Below, piece by piece: positions 25,101-33,623 of a stretch of DNA of 64,000 nucleotides; the first letter of the stretch is position 1; every line of letters starts with the position of its first letter. Origin of the DNA: G965261055 sp965261055 [NCBI: Fibrobacteria bacterium] (lineage in GTDB: Bacteria > Fibrobacterota > Fibrobacteria > UBA11236); NCBI GenBank assembly GCA_965261055.1, contig OZ253440.1, forward strand, positions 372,001 through 436,000, given 5' to 3'. A model generated the notes under the pieces. That model ran no database searches. It saw only the letters and a program-made list of their open reading frames with translations, and had not been told where the DNA came from. The position numbers and the translations under genes were made by a program.

Positions 25101-25307
25101 ACACGTTTGGGCTCGGTTTATTGGGGACAATGGAACCAAAATCGAGGTGTAAAAAGTATTATAGGGGTAATAGATCTTGCTGATGGCAATACATCAAGTT
25201 ACCTTCGTTCTACTGGATCATTACAATACCCTTTAGCAGATTTTCAGGGAATTGCATCAAGGATTCTTTTCGTCAGTGGTTTATCAGATTTTTATGATGA
25301 TCTTTAA
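22116..25307 (+). CDS. Big2-domain lipoprotein with C-terminal FNSSA domain
   Basis: The leader is MIKLFTFILLTLSVFNC, identical to the gene at 5592. Ten Big2 domains follow, more diverged from each other than in the array genes. The last 180 residues are a different domain (IFAGGFNSSASEGLLYASGG, FGYKDGAFIVSIGEGNNIDV, QVTGLSQNTNYIYEIQILI) shared with the next gene and with a pseudogene at 34.9 kb. I do not recognise this domain; its strand pattern suggests a beta-sandwich. The leader and promoter are those of the discoidin-type genes and the tail is that of the neighbour, so modules have been shuffled. SD GGGGAG, 6-nt spacing. Confidence 0.85.
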   Translation: MIKLFTFILLTLSVFNCNLFDDSTPLIPVSSVSVDNSVVGLVVGDASSTVVATVSPADATDKAVTWTSSDSAIAIVSSSGEIEAVSVGTTTIKVITADGGHTARVIVRVTASAISVTGVRVASVVGLVVGGASSTVVATVSPADATDKAVRWTSSDTAIATVSSSGEIRGESEGTANIIVTTVDGGHTDTVVARVTTTAVSVTNVSIALNTFNLVAGLFTEVEATVSPADATNKTVIWSSSDSSVATVNQSGNVTALALGTAMIIVRTMDGGHTDTLVLTVTGVSVTSVSVSNDTVNLVVGISSTLTATVEPINASNKALTWATIDESIATVNSNEIRGVAIGTTTLTVRTTDGGHMDTVVVIVTAPVRVSGVTFNHDTLYLVRGAIVRFSVTVLPYNATAKRVTFSSSDENIAPISVGEITGGSLGTANIIVTTVDGGYTDTVVVIIGVSVSVDIETVNLVVGETATVVATVLPTNAIDKSVSWRSGSDRIATVDANGVITGRSAGDVFIRVTATNGGHTAELLVRVTAETEIETAVSGVSVDIGAVNLVVGETATIEATVLPATATNQVVIWSSNGHFGILSIAQDSRRAIIRGVGVGTTTLTVTTTEGRYIDTVVVVVTGVSVTSVSVDSDTVNLKVNETSSITATILPANATNKALTWTSSDSSIATISSFGLQGILTGESLGTATITVRTTDGGYIDTVVVIVTGVSVTSVNVVRDTVNLGVGATETVEATILPVNASNKAVTWSSSDNAKVTVDANGVITAVAIGTATITVTTTDGDYTDTLVVIVTAPVSVTSVSVVRDTINLGARESSTIAVTVLPVNATNKVVTWSSSDISIATVSNGIITGESLGTATLTVTTIDGSHTDTVVITVTTAFFNMQTVSDPWFYVPESIRDTINVNNIVDLQRGGFDTKNAIFAGGFNSSASEGLLYASGGTGKGLTFGYKDGAFIVSIGEGNNIDVQVTGLSQNTNYIYEIQILINNKIEVTVSEGTRLGSVYWGQWNQNRGVKSIIGVIDLADGNTSSYLRSTGSLQYPLADFQGIASRILFVSGLSDFYDDL

Positions 25308-25570
25308 ACGGTGTGTTTGAATCTGCTTAAAGGTATCTGAGATGCTTAAAATTTGACATATGATGTGTAGATTTTATGAAATTTTTAAATTTGAGTATTG
25401 AATTTGAGTTTTTAATTCATTTTTTAACTATAAGTGCTTTTAAAAATAGCTCTGAAGGGTTTTTTTGTAAAAAAAGATAAAATCTATTTTGATAGTTTCT
25501 TTTTTTTATAAATTATCTCCTATCAGATTCTTAGAAGAAGTTTTATGAGTCTGTAAAAAGAGGAGAATTC

Positions 25571-27760
25571 ATGGGTATCTTAAATTTATTTACATTGCTG
25601 ATAGTGATTTTTATTGTCAACTGTGGAGATGCTCCACCGACAGTTGCAACACCAATTTCAGTGGATTTTATAGAATTGAATCTAAAATCTGTGACAATTC
25701 AACAAGGGTCGAGTACAACATTAACAGCAACGGTGACTGTTACAGGAAATGCAGATACTACAGTTGTCTGGTATTCTTCTGATACAAGTATAGCAACGGT
25801 TGATAGTAGTGGAGTTGTAGTTGGGAAAGCAGTTGGTTCTGTACAGATTAAGGCAATATCGACAGTTACAGATACAATTTTTTCTGAATCCGAGATTACA
25901 GTAGAAGCATTACCATCGGTGACAAGCGTTGAAGTAATTTCAGTTGGTGGTAGTGATACTATATCAATTGCTGGAAGGACACAGTTGCGATCTATTGTTG
26001 ACGTTATTTCGGGAGCATCAGAAAGTGTAGAATGGTCAACGAATGCTTTGCCGAGTGTTTTAACAGTTAGTGCTACAGGTTTAGTGACAGGTGTTGGATC
26101 AGGATCAGGAATGATTACAGCGACATCTACATTTGATAACACTAAGTCAGGTAGTAGAACAATTACAGTTTCTCTAGATCGAATGGCAGCTGAAGTAACA
26201 TCAGTGAGGATAGATTCCCCCTCCTCCTCTAATATTGAAGTAGGAGGAAGATTAACTTTAACAGCAACAGTTACAGAAGAGAGAGGAGCATCTACGTTAT
26301 TAATTTGGAGCTCTTTAGATACATCTATAGCTACTGTTAATTCAGGGATTGTTACAGGTATATCAGTAGGAGAGGTCACGATTAAGGCAACCTCTATTGT
26401 AACACCAGAAGAATTAGATAGTATAGCTATTATAGTGAACAACGTTCCAGTATCAGTGACAGGTTTATCAGTTATTCCACAAGTTTTAGTAGGCAATGCG
26501 ATAAGTGGTTCTCCACAGCAGTTAACTGTAACGGTATCACCGCTAGACCATACCGCTGGTACAGTGACTTATACGTCGACAGATACTACGACAGCTTCAG
26601 TAGATGGAAGTGGCTTGGTCACCTTTTTATCACAGGGTGCGATAGAAATAAATGTAGCAGTAGGTGGATTTATTGTCACTGTACCAGTCACAGTTTTAAG
26701 AGAGATTATTCCAGCGATAACATCTATAATTATTGAGTCAAGATTAGATACTATTTATACTTATGGTAGGCAGAGTGATCCAGATTTTAGCCATCAAATA
26801 GCTACTGTAGATGGGGCAACAGATTCTGTTGTATGGTCTTCAAGTGATAGTAGTATAGCTACAGTTGATAGTATTGGATTTGTGAGGGGAATAACAGAGG
26901 GAACAGCAATAATTCGGGTCACCTCTGTTTTTGATGCTACGAAGTATGCAGAAAGACCAATTCTTGTGAAACACAGACCAGAGTTAATTTCAACTCAAAT
27001 AACTATGGCCGTGGGAGAGACAGTAATGGCTGAAGCGATAGTAGTACCAGTCACTGCGACAGACAAAGCAGTGACATGGTCAAGTTCTGATACATTAATA
27101 GCTACAGTATCATCTAGTAGTGTAATAACAGTATTATCAGTAGGTACAGCAACAATTAGAGCAACGACGAAAAATGAAACAGCAACAGTGACTGTAACAG
27201 TAATAGCGGCTACTGGGATCAGGGCGTCAGGGTTAGGGCTACTTGCAGGTTTAATTGTTACAGAAACAATTGATGCCACTAATGTTCTGCGTATTAGTGT
27301 AGGTCTTAATGAGCTAAATTCTATTTTTGCTGGAAGTTTTAATTCATCAGCGACTGAAGGATTGCTTTATGAATCTGGAGGAGACGGTTTAGGCTTTACA
27401 TTCGGTTATAAAAGCGGTGCTTTTATCGTAAGTCTAGGACGAGGTAATAATATAGATGTACAAGTAACAGGTTTATCTGAAAACACAGATTATGTATATA
27501 CACTCCAAATTTTGATCGCCCCTGATGCAACGAGTAATGCTCGTGTTGATCTTTGGGTTACTGAAGGAACGACTATTTCCCAAATTACGGGATCCCCAGA
27601 TGCAACAGTAAGTATTCTAGGATTAGTTAAGTATTCTGGTTCAAATGCTGCAGGTTATCTTATGTCTTCTGGTAAACATCAATATCCTTTAGCAGCTTTT
27701 CAGGGAGCTGCATCAGAGATTCTTTTCATTAGTGATGTAGCAGATATTACTCTTCCTTAA
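25571..27760 (+). CDS. Big2-domain lipoprotein with C-terminal FNSSA domain (second type)
   Basis: The leader MGILNLFTLLIVIFIVNC ends in the Asn-Cys pair. Six diverged Big2-type domains follow (for example TVVWYSSDTSIATVDSSG and AVTWSSSDTLIATVSSSS), then the FNSSA domain (IFAGSFNSSATEGLLYESGG…YKSGAFIVSLGRGNNIDV…YTLQILI). The Big2 domains are individually distinct, unlike those at 5592-19247, so this gene looks older and less recombined. SD AGAGGAG, 6 nt before the ATG. It ends before a good terminator and is probably monocistronic. Confidence 0.85.
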   Translation: MGILNLFTLLIVIFIVNCGDAPPTVATPISVDFIELNLKSVTIQQGSSTTLTATVTVTGNADTTVVWYSSDTSIATVDSSGVVVGKAVGSVQIKAISTVTDTIFSESEITVEALPSVTSVEVISVGGSDTISIAGRTQLRSIVDVISGASESVEWSTNALPSVLTVSATGLVTGVGSGSGMITATSTFDNTKSGSRTITVSLDRMAAEVTSVRIDSPSSSNIEVGGRLTLTATVTEERGASTLLIWSSLDTSIATVNSGIVTGISVGEVTIKATSIVTPEELDSIAIIVNNVPVSVTGLSVIPQVLVGNAISGSPQQLTVTVSPLDHTAGTVTYTSTDTTTASVDGSGLVTFLSQGAIEINVAVGGFIVTVPVTVLREIIPAITSIIIESRLDTIYTYGRQSDPDFSHQIATVDGATDSVVWSSSDSSIATVDSIGFVRGITEGTAIIRVTSVFDATKYAERPILVKHRPELISTQITMAVGETVMAEAIVVPVTATDKAVTWSSSDTLIATVSSSSVITVLSVGTATIRATTKNETATVTVTVIAATGIRASGLGLLAGLIVTETIDATNVLRISVGLNELNSIFAGSFNSSATEGLLYESGGDGLGFTFGYKSGAFIVSLGRGNNIDVQVTGLSENTDYVYTLQILIAPDATSNARVDLWVTEGTTISQITGSPDATVSILGLVKYSGSNAAGYLMSSGKHQYPLAAFQGAASEILFISDVADITLP

Positions 27761-27790
27761 GATAGATTAGATATTTATATTGTTTATACT

Positions 27791-27828
27791 AACAACAGAA
27801 ATCTTAAAAGAGGTTTATGTTGTTTTTT
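27791..27828 (+). terminator. Rho-independent terminator after the 25571 gene
   Basis: AACAACA pairs with TGTTGTT (7 bp), with further AAA/TTT and TCT/AGA pairing inside, followed by a run of T. It lies 31 nt after the stop. Confidence 0.6.
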
Positions 27829-27860
27829 CCTAATTGTAAGTGCCTTTTTGTATTTAATTA

Positions 27861-27876
27861 TATCATCTAGATGATA
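27861..27876. promoter_or_regulatory. 16-bp perfect palindrome
   Basis: TATCATCTAGATGATA is a perfect palindrome in an otherwise featureless spacer 500 nt upstream of the PorU-like gene. It could be a dimeric regulator site. The rest of 27829-28369 shows no gene I can support, only short frames interrupted by stops. Confidence 0.35.
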
Positions 27877-28369
27877 CTTGTCGTTATTGCTTCAGTAGTA
27901 TAGGATCAGAAATAATTAATCTTCTTTTGAGGAAGGACTTTTGAGTTTGATAATAACAAGTTTTAGAATACGAAAAAGCATTTTTTTAAAAAAGCTGAAT
28001 CACTTTGTTGATGTAGAAATTATAGAATGTAGTGATAGTAAAAATAAAAACCCTTTAAATCTTCAAGGGTGAGAGTATATAAAAATAGAAGAAAAAATAA
28101 TCTCTAGTGCATTATTTAGTCATGGTTTAAATGAATTTTGGAAACAAACTATATTTATCCTTATAGGATTATCTTATGGATGTCTAATGGGCTAAAACAA
28201 AAATATGCAACATTTTCTTTGAGCTTCATGACTATGACACATGAATGGTTTAGGTTTTTTGTTGGAGCAACTATATCTTTTAAAGAAATAACTATTTTGT
28301 TCATACTCTTTTTGGTTATCTGAAATTGGAAATTTTAAGTTTGAATCTTTATTATAAAAGGTTAGATTT

Positions 28370-31300
28370 GTGTTTATGTTTCGATTGATCACTGTTTTTC
28401 TTTTATTTAGCTATTCCTTCGTGTTTTCTAAAATCAGTGTTTTAGAAGATACACCAACTGTTTTTCGAGCTTCTATAAATCCTTTATCTAGTGTAATCCT
28501 TTCTAATGGAGGAAAAATACAATGGTATTGTCAGGAATGTATACCAGAAACTAAAGATGGTTTGGCGAAACGCCCTTATATTTCTTTTCTTATTGGGGTA
28601 AGTGACGCTCTGCCACAAGTTAGTTTTAAAAATGTGAGATGGAAAGAACCTGTTATTGGCTATCTTGAAACAGTTTCAGTATTGCCTTCAAATGCAACAT
28701 CTGAATCTAAAGTAGACTTAGAATCATTGCCTCCAAGTGCTTTAAACATGCAACCAATTGTAAGTGAAATTTCTCTATTTAGAGGAATTAAAACACGGTC
28801 TATTTTGATACCATTAGCAACTTGGAATAAACAAAGTCGTTCTTTTAGAATGATAGAAAGTGTTGAGGTAGAAGTTAGCTTGGGAAAAGATACTTTTTCT
28901 AATTCTCATAGTGTGCTTCCTTCTATAGTTTTAAGTCATATTTTTAATCCAAAAGGAACTTCTAACCTTCAAAATTCTAGGGGTACGCAGGTTTTAAAGA
29001 AAGGTGTAGGGTCTTCAGTTTTTAAAAGGGCATTATCGACTTCTTCAAAGTTAAATTACCCTTATGTTAAAATTAAGATAGGTGATGATAATGTTGAAAG
29101 TCTTTCGGAAGATGGATTTTATCGTTTAACTTTTGATGACATTTCTAGTTTATTTACTTCCATTTCAGATGTACAAGTTCCAGTTGTTAGGCTTAAGATG
29201 TTGGTGGGAGCTCCTGAGCTTACCACAGAAGTCCCTTCAGCTATTGTTTCCAGCGGAAACTTAAGGGAATTACCGATTAAAATTATAGATCAAGGAAGTT
29301 TGGGTACTTTTGATTCTGGAGATGAAATTTTATTTTTTGTTCAAGGAACAAGTCGTTGGAAACCAATAAAAGAAACAATGCCAAATAGTATTCCTATTGC
29401 ATATGAATTTGAAAATGATGAGTATTCTTTTTTTAATTATTACTACTTAGAATTATTTGGAAATGAGAATGGATTGAGATTAGATACAGTTACCTTTGTT
29501 CCAAAAAATTTATTATCTAGCCAAACTCAAAGTTGGCATTATTTGAGAGCAGAGAAAGAATTAAGTCTTGGCTATTGTGATTTAGTAGGAGGAAATGATT
29601 TTCAAACAGGTAAAATTTGGTCTTGGTTTGGAGAGGAGTCAACGCCTTTTTCTGTTTGTAGAGATTTTTTGGACATAGTTAGAGGAATCCCTAAAATTAT
29701 TCCTTTTACAATTTCTGGTTCTAAAATACCTTTTGACGAAGGACCTCTAAATGGTTATCAAGATACGGCATCTATTTATTTAGGCTTTTTTACTAATTTC
29801 AAAAAAAGTCAATCTGTATTTAATTTAGAACTAAATGAAGGAACTCCCGTAGAGTTAAACATACCTAAAACAATCGAAGGCATTTATTTTGAATTTGCAG
29901 GCAGAATTGATTCTGCTTTTAAAATTAAGCAACTTATTTTTAGAGCCGATGATTTAAATAGTGGTTTGGACGGATATTCTTTGATTTATAAGAAAGCTCA
30001 TATAAAACCGACTAAGCCTTATTACCTCTATCCATCTAAAGTAGGTTTTTCAAAATACTCTGTTGAAGGAAGTGTTTTAAATGATTTTATCAGTCTTAAA
30101 GTTAAAAATGGAATTCCTTTATATTATTTGAATGTTTCTCAAAATAGTTTTATAGATTCTATAGTGGATTTACAAGATAACATACAGTATTATTTAAGCT
30201 TGCCAAGCTTTAATCGCTTAATTAAAAAAGAAGATATTAAACTGGAAGGTATTAAAAATGGAGTTGTCCAAGATTTTGAAAATCAAAGTAATAACAGTTT
30301 AGAGTATCTAATTATTGCTCCAGATGCTTTTATGGATAGAGCTTTAGAGTTGAAGAGATTTTGGAGTGAAGAGCATCCTTATCGTTCTTACAAAGTAGGC
30401 GTTGTTGTTTTGAGTGATATTTATCGTCACTTTTCAAGTGGTCGTGTTTCTCCAGTTGCTATTCGTGATTTTATTCGTTGGGCTGTTAATGGTTGGGGGG
30501 GGGCTGGGATAAATAGTGATTTGAAATTTGTGACTTTATTTGGTGACGGGTGTTTTAATTATCGTAAAATTTTAAGAACAGGAGATACTAAAGAACGATT
30601 TGATGCTTTATGTCGTATACCACCGTTTAATAAACAGTATATGTCCACAGATGATTTTTACGCGTATTTAGATGAGGGAGAAAAGGTCTTTGTTCGAGGT
30701 GATGAAGGTGGATCTATAACTCTTGATGTGATTATTGGAAGGCTTCCTATTTCTTCTGAAACACAAGCTCAAAATTATTTATCTAAACTTAGGGCTTATT
30801 ATAATGTTAAAAATTATGGTTATTGGAGAAATATTTATTTATCGACAGCTGATGATGACCGTCAAATTTTTAATCAAGATCCGATTTTAGGCCATGTTAA
30901 TGGAGCTGAAAGTATGGCTAGGCTTTTTCAAAGTCAAGATACCTCTAAAGAAATCAATAGAAATTATTTATTAGATTATACCCATAACTTTAATTTTAAA
31001 AAACCACCAGCAACGACAAGGTTAATTAGTCAAATTAACCAAGGAGTGTTGGTTTTTAACTATATTGGGCATGGAGATTATTTTGTTTATGCAGATGAGG
31101 AGTTTTTAAAATATCCTGTTAATTTAAACTCATTTCAAAATAATTTTAGAAATTTTCTATTAACCGCTTTTTCTTGTACTATAGGTAGATTTGATTTAGC
31201 TGGAGATTTTGGATTGCTTAACTCTGATATTTCTTTGTCAGAAGGTTTCCTAGTAGATTTACAAACGAGAGGATCTATATCATCTTTTGTAGCTGGTAGA

Positions 31301-32656
31301 GAAAGTTTAAGTGGGTTAAATGAAGCTTTAGGGAATAATTTTTTTGCTCGAGTTTTGGAAAAAAATAATGAAGGTAGAGTAAATACTATAGGTGATGCTA
31401 TGTTGATTTCCAAAAACAATAATAATATTTCAGGTTATATACGTAACGTTCAAAAATATTTTATTTTAGGAGAGCCCGTAATCGAATTAGCTAGACCTAA
31501 TTTAGAGGTGAGCTTGGAAAATGAACATGGAAATTTGGATACATTGAGTGCCTTAGAGTGTCAATCGTTTAATGGAAAAATTAAAGGAGGAAGTGGCTTT
31601 GGTAAAGTGACTGCTCGTATTTATAGTCAAGATACCCCGAAGACTATTTCTTCAGTGGCTTACTCTGATACTATTTTCCAATTTAATACGCAAAATTATT
31701 TTATTAATGGGACATTATTATTTGAGAACACAGTAGAATATGCCAATGGTCAATTTAAGATGCCTTACTTTTTAGGAAGTAGTCTATCTTTAGGAGATAG
31801 TAACGCTACTTTGCAACTGTATGCTTGGGATACAAAAACTCTTGAAGATGGGGGTATGAGAAAAACGAAAATACATCTCTTGGGTACGAGTAATACTTGT
31901 GACACTACCAATAGAGAAGGGCCTAAAATTACAGTTTCGGGTTGTAATCGTTCTGAAAGTTCTCTAATTGATATTGGAAATCAAGTTACTATTCCTAAGC
32001 CATATTGTTTGGAAGTTCTTTTACAAGATTCAATAGGTGGTGTTGTGAATAGTGGTATAAATGAATTTCGATATGATTTAGAAGAGAAAGGGGGGCAGAA
32101 TGTACTTTCTGGATTGGGTTCGAATATTATCTCTGAAAATAGTTTTAATGTTAAAAGTTTTATTATTCAGTTAGATACAACAATTCCTTCTGGCTTTTAT
32201 TTACTTTATTTAACTGGTTTTGATGGTTTTGGTAATGGAACATTTAGAGAGTTAGAGTTGACGATATCAGATGATGTTATTTATGAATTAATAGATGCCT
32301 TCAATGCTCCAAATCCTATAAAAGATAGAGGTACTTGTTTTTATTTTGGAGCGATAGGGAATGAGACAAGTCCACTTCTAAACTTAGATCAAGGAAGAGC
32401 TTCAGTTAATATTTACAATCAAAAAGGCATCTTAGTTAGATCCTTAAGAAACATGAGACCACAAGAATTTTCACAAATTTTTAATGAAAATATTTGTCGT
32501 TCTAGAAACGCTTGGTGGGATGGTAAAGATTATTTAGGAAATCAATTACCAAATGGGGTTTATTTTTTCAAACTGAATTTTGTTCAACAAAATAATTTTG
32601 ACCAAAGTGTTTTTCGTCAAGATGCCCAGCGAGGGACAATTGTTATTAGCCGCTAA
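28370..32656 (+). CDS. porU: Type IX secretion PorU-like C25 (gingipain-type) peptidase
   Basis: This is an exported 1428-residue protein of the PorU/C25 family, the cell-surface sortase-like peptidase that removes C-terminal signals from type IX secretion cargo and attaches them to the surface. The catalytic domain spans about residues 640-1010, with YIGHGDYF (His901) and TAFSCTIGRF (Cys936), 35 apart as in gingipains. The C-terminus (FNAPNPIKDRGTCFYF…VNIYNQKGILVRSL…WWDGKDYLGNQLPNGVYFF) is the FlgD-like segment found in PorU. The start is GTG at 28370 (AAGG 8 nt upstream) or ATG at 28376. It is convergent with xth, 23 nt apart. The family is clear; the PorU role is inferred from architecture. 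Confidence 0.85.
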   Translation: MFMFRLITVFLLFSYSFVFSKISVLEDTPTVFRASINPLSSVILSNGGKIQWYCQECIPETKDGLAKRPYISFLIGVSDALPQVSFKNVRWKEPVIGYLETVSVLPSNATSESKVDLESLPPSALNMQPIVSEISLFRGIKTRSILIPLATWNKQSRSFRMIESVEVEVSLGKDTFSNSHSVLPSIVLSHIFNPKGTSNLQNSRGTQVLKKGVGSSVFKRALSTSSKLNYPYVKIKIGDDNVESLSEDGFYRLTFDDISSLFTSISDVQVPVVRLKMLVGAPELTTEVPSAIVSSGNLRELPIKIIDQGSLGTFDSGDEILFFVQGTSRWKPIKETMPNSIPIAYEFENDEYSFFNYYYLELFGNENGLRLDTVTFVPKNLLSSQTQSWHYLRAEKELSLGYCDLVGGNDFQTGKIWSWFGEESTPFSVCRDFLDIVRGIPKIIPFTISGSKIPFDEGPLNGYQDTASIYLGFFTNFKKSQSVFNLELNEGTPVELNIPKTIEGIYFEFAGRIDSAFKIKQLIFRADDLNSGLDGYSLIYKKAHIKPTKPYYLYPSKVGFSKYSVEGSVLNDFISLKVKNGIPLYYLNVSQNSFIDSIVDLQDNIQYYLSLPSFNRLIKKEDIKLEGIKNGVVQDFENQSNNSLEYLIIAPDAFMDRALELKRFWSEEHPYRSYKVGVVVLSDIYRHFSSGRVSPVAIRDFIRWAVNGWGGAGINSDLKFVTLFGDGCFNYRKILRTGDTKERFDALCRIPPFNKQYMSTDDFYAYLDEGEKVFVRGDEGGSITLDVIIGRLPISSETQAQNYLSKLRAYYNVKNYGYWRNIYLSTADDDRQIFNQDPILGHVNGAESMARLFQSQDTSKEINRNYLLDYTHNFNFKKPPATTRLISQINQGVLVFNYIGHGDYFVYADEEFLKYPVNLNSFQNNFRNFLLTAFSCTIGRFDLAGDFGLLNSDISLSEGFLVDLQTRGSISSFVAGRESLSGLNEALGNNFFARVLEKNNEGRVNTIGDAMLISKNNNNISGYIRNVQKYFILGEPVIELARPNLEVSLENEHGNLDTLSALECQSFNGKIKGGSGFGKVTARIYSQDTPKTISSVAYSDTIFQFNTQNYFINGTLLFENTVEYANGQFKMPYFLGSSLSLGDSNATLQLYAWDTKTLEDGGMRKTKIHLLGTSNTCDTTNREGPKITVSGCNRSESSLIDIGNQVTIPKPYCLEVLLQDSIGGVVNSGINEFRYDLEEKGGQNVLSGLGSNIISENSFNVKSFIIQLDTTIPSGFYLLYLTGFDGFGNGTFRELELTISDDVIYELIDAFNAPNPIKDRGTCFYFGAIGNETSPLLNLDQGRASVNIYNQKGILVRSLRNMRPQEFSQIFNENICRSRNAWWDGKDYLGNQLPNGVYFFKLNFVQQNNFDQSVFRQDAQRGTIVISR

Positions 32657-32679
32657 TATTCTTTAAGAGAAAGTGAGTT

Positions 32680-33447
32680 TTAATCTTTTAATTCTAATAG
32701 GATAGGACAGTGATCAGAACCCTTTGTGGATGCTAGAATTTCAGCAGATAGAATGTCTTTTTCTAGTTTTTTATTTGTTAAAAAATAGTCAATTCTCCAG
32801 CCACTATTTTTTTGTCTTGCTTGAAAGCGATATGACCACCAAGTATAGGCATCAATTGTATCTGGATTTAAAAATCTAAAAGTATCTATATAACCTTTAG
32901 ATAAGAAAGAAGTCATCCATTCTCGCTCTTGTGGTAGAAACCCAGGGGTGCTGTGATTTGCTTTTGGATTTTTAAGGTCTATTTCTGTATGTGCAATATT
33001 AACATCACCGCAAACAACAACATTCTTATTTAGCTTTTTTAAATCTTCGCAATATTTCAAAATAGCATTACAAAAACGAATTTTATAATCAAAACGTTTG
33101 CCTTTTTCTTGACTATTTGGAAAATAGCAATTAATGATTTCCCAATTTGGATAAGACAAAATTTGTACACGACCTTCAAAATCAAACTCTTCTATTCCAA
33201 AATTAGAAATTTTTAAAGGTTCTTTTTTTACAATCGCAGCGACTCCACTATAACCTTTCTTTTGCCCTGGTTGCCAAAACATTTGGTAATTTTTAGGGAG
33301 TATAATTTCGCTAGGAAACTGTTCGGGAAGAGACCTCACTTCTTGTAAAAGTAAAATATCAGGTTTTGTGTCTAAAAACCAGTCCCACATACCATTTTTA
33401 ATGCTAGCTCGAATGCCATTGACATTCCAAGAAATAAGTTTTGTCAT
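32680..33447 (-). CDS. xth: Exodeoxyribonuclease III
   Basis: This AP endonuclease of 255 residues, the usual length, belongs to the ExoIII branch of the endonuclease/exonuclease/phosphatase fold. It cleaves 5' of abasic sites and has 3'-5' exonuclease and 3'-phosphatase activity in base excision repair. Metal and catalytic motifs are visible: ISWNVNGIRA at the N-terminus, LLLQEVRSL, GDVNIAHTEIDLKNPK, WWSYRFQARQKNSGWRIDYF and the C-terminal GSDHCPI with the catalytic Asp-His. It stands alone, between the convergent PorU-like gene and the divergent argD. Confidence 0.95.
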   Translation of the reverse strand: MTKLISWNVNGIRASIKNGMWDWFLDTKPDILLLQEVRSLPEQFPSEIILPKNYQMFWQPGQKKGYSGVAAIVKKEPLKISNFGIEEFDFEGRVQILSYPNWEIINCYFPNSQEKGKRFDYKIRFCNAILKYCEDLKKLNKNVVVCGDVNIAHTEIDLKNPKANHSTPGFLPQEREWMTSFLSKGYIDTFRFLNPDTIDAYTWWSYRFQARQKNSGWRIDYFLTNKKLEKDILSAEILASTKGSDHCPILLELKD

Positions 33448-33623
33448 AAGAACTTAGTGAGTTTAAAGTTGTTTTTGAAAGGTAAGAACTATCTTGTGTT
33501 TTAGTCATACTATTTTTGAATAAAAGTGGTAATATGGAAAAACGAAAATATCAATGTAAACTTTAGCTAGAAAATTTTAAAATTAATATCTTTATATTTT
33601 TAAAGATTAATTAAAAGGTAACG

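Noticed and set aside
5592-27760. Recent foreign origin of the Big2 block because it looks more GC-rich than its surroundings
   Set aside because: Thr, Val, Ala and Ser codons raise GC by themselves. The leaders and spacers have normal local composition, so composition alone is not evidence.
28138-28323. 61-residue frame upstream of the PorU-like gene
   Set aside because: Poor context, no SD, no recognisable domain and AT-rich chance composition.
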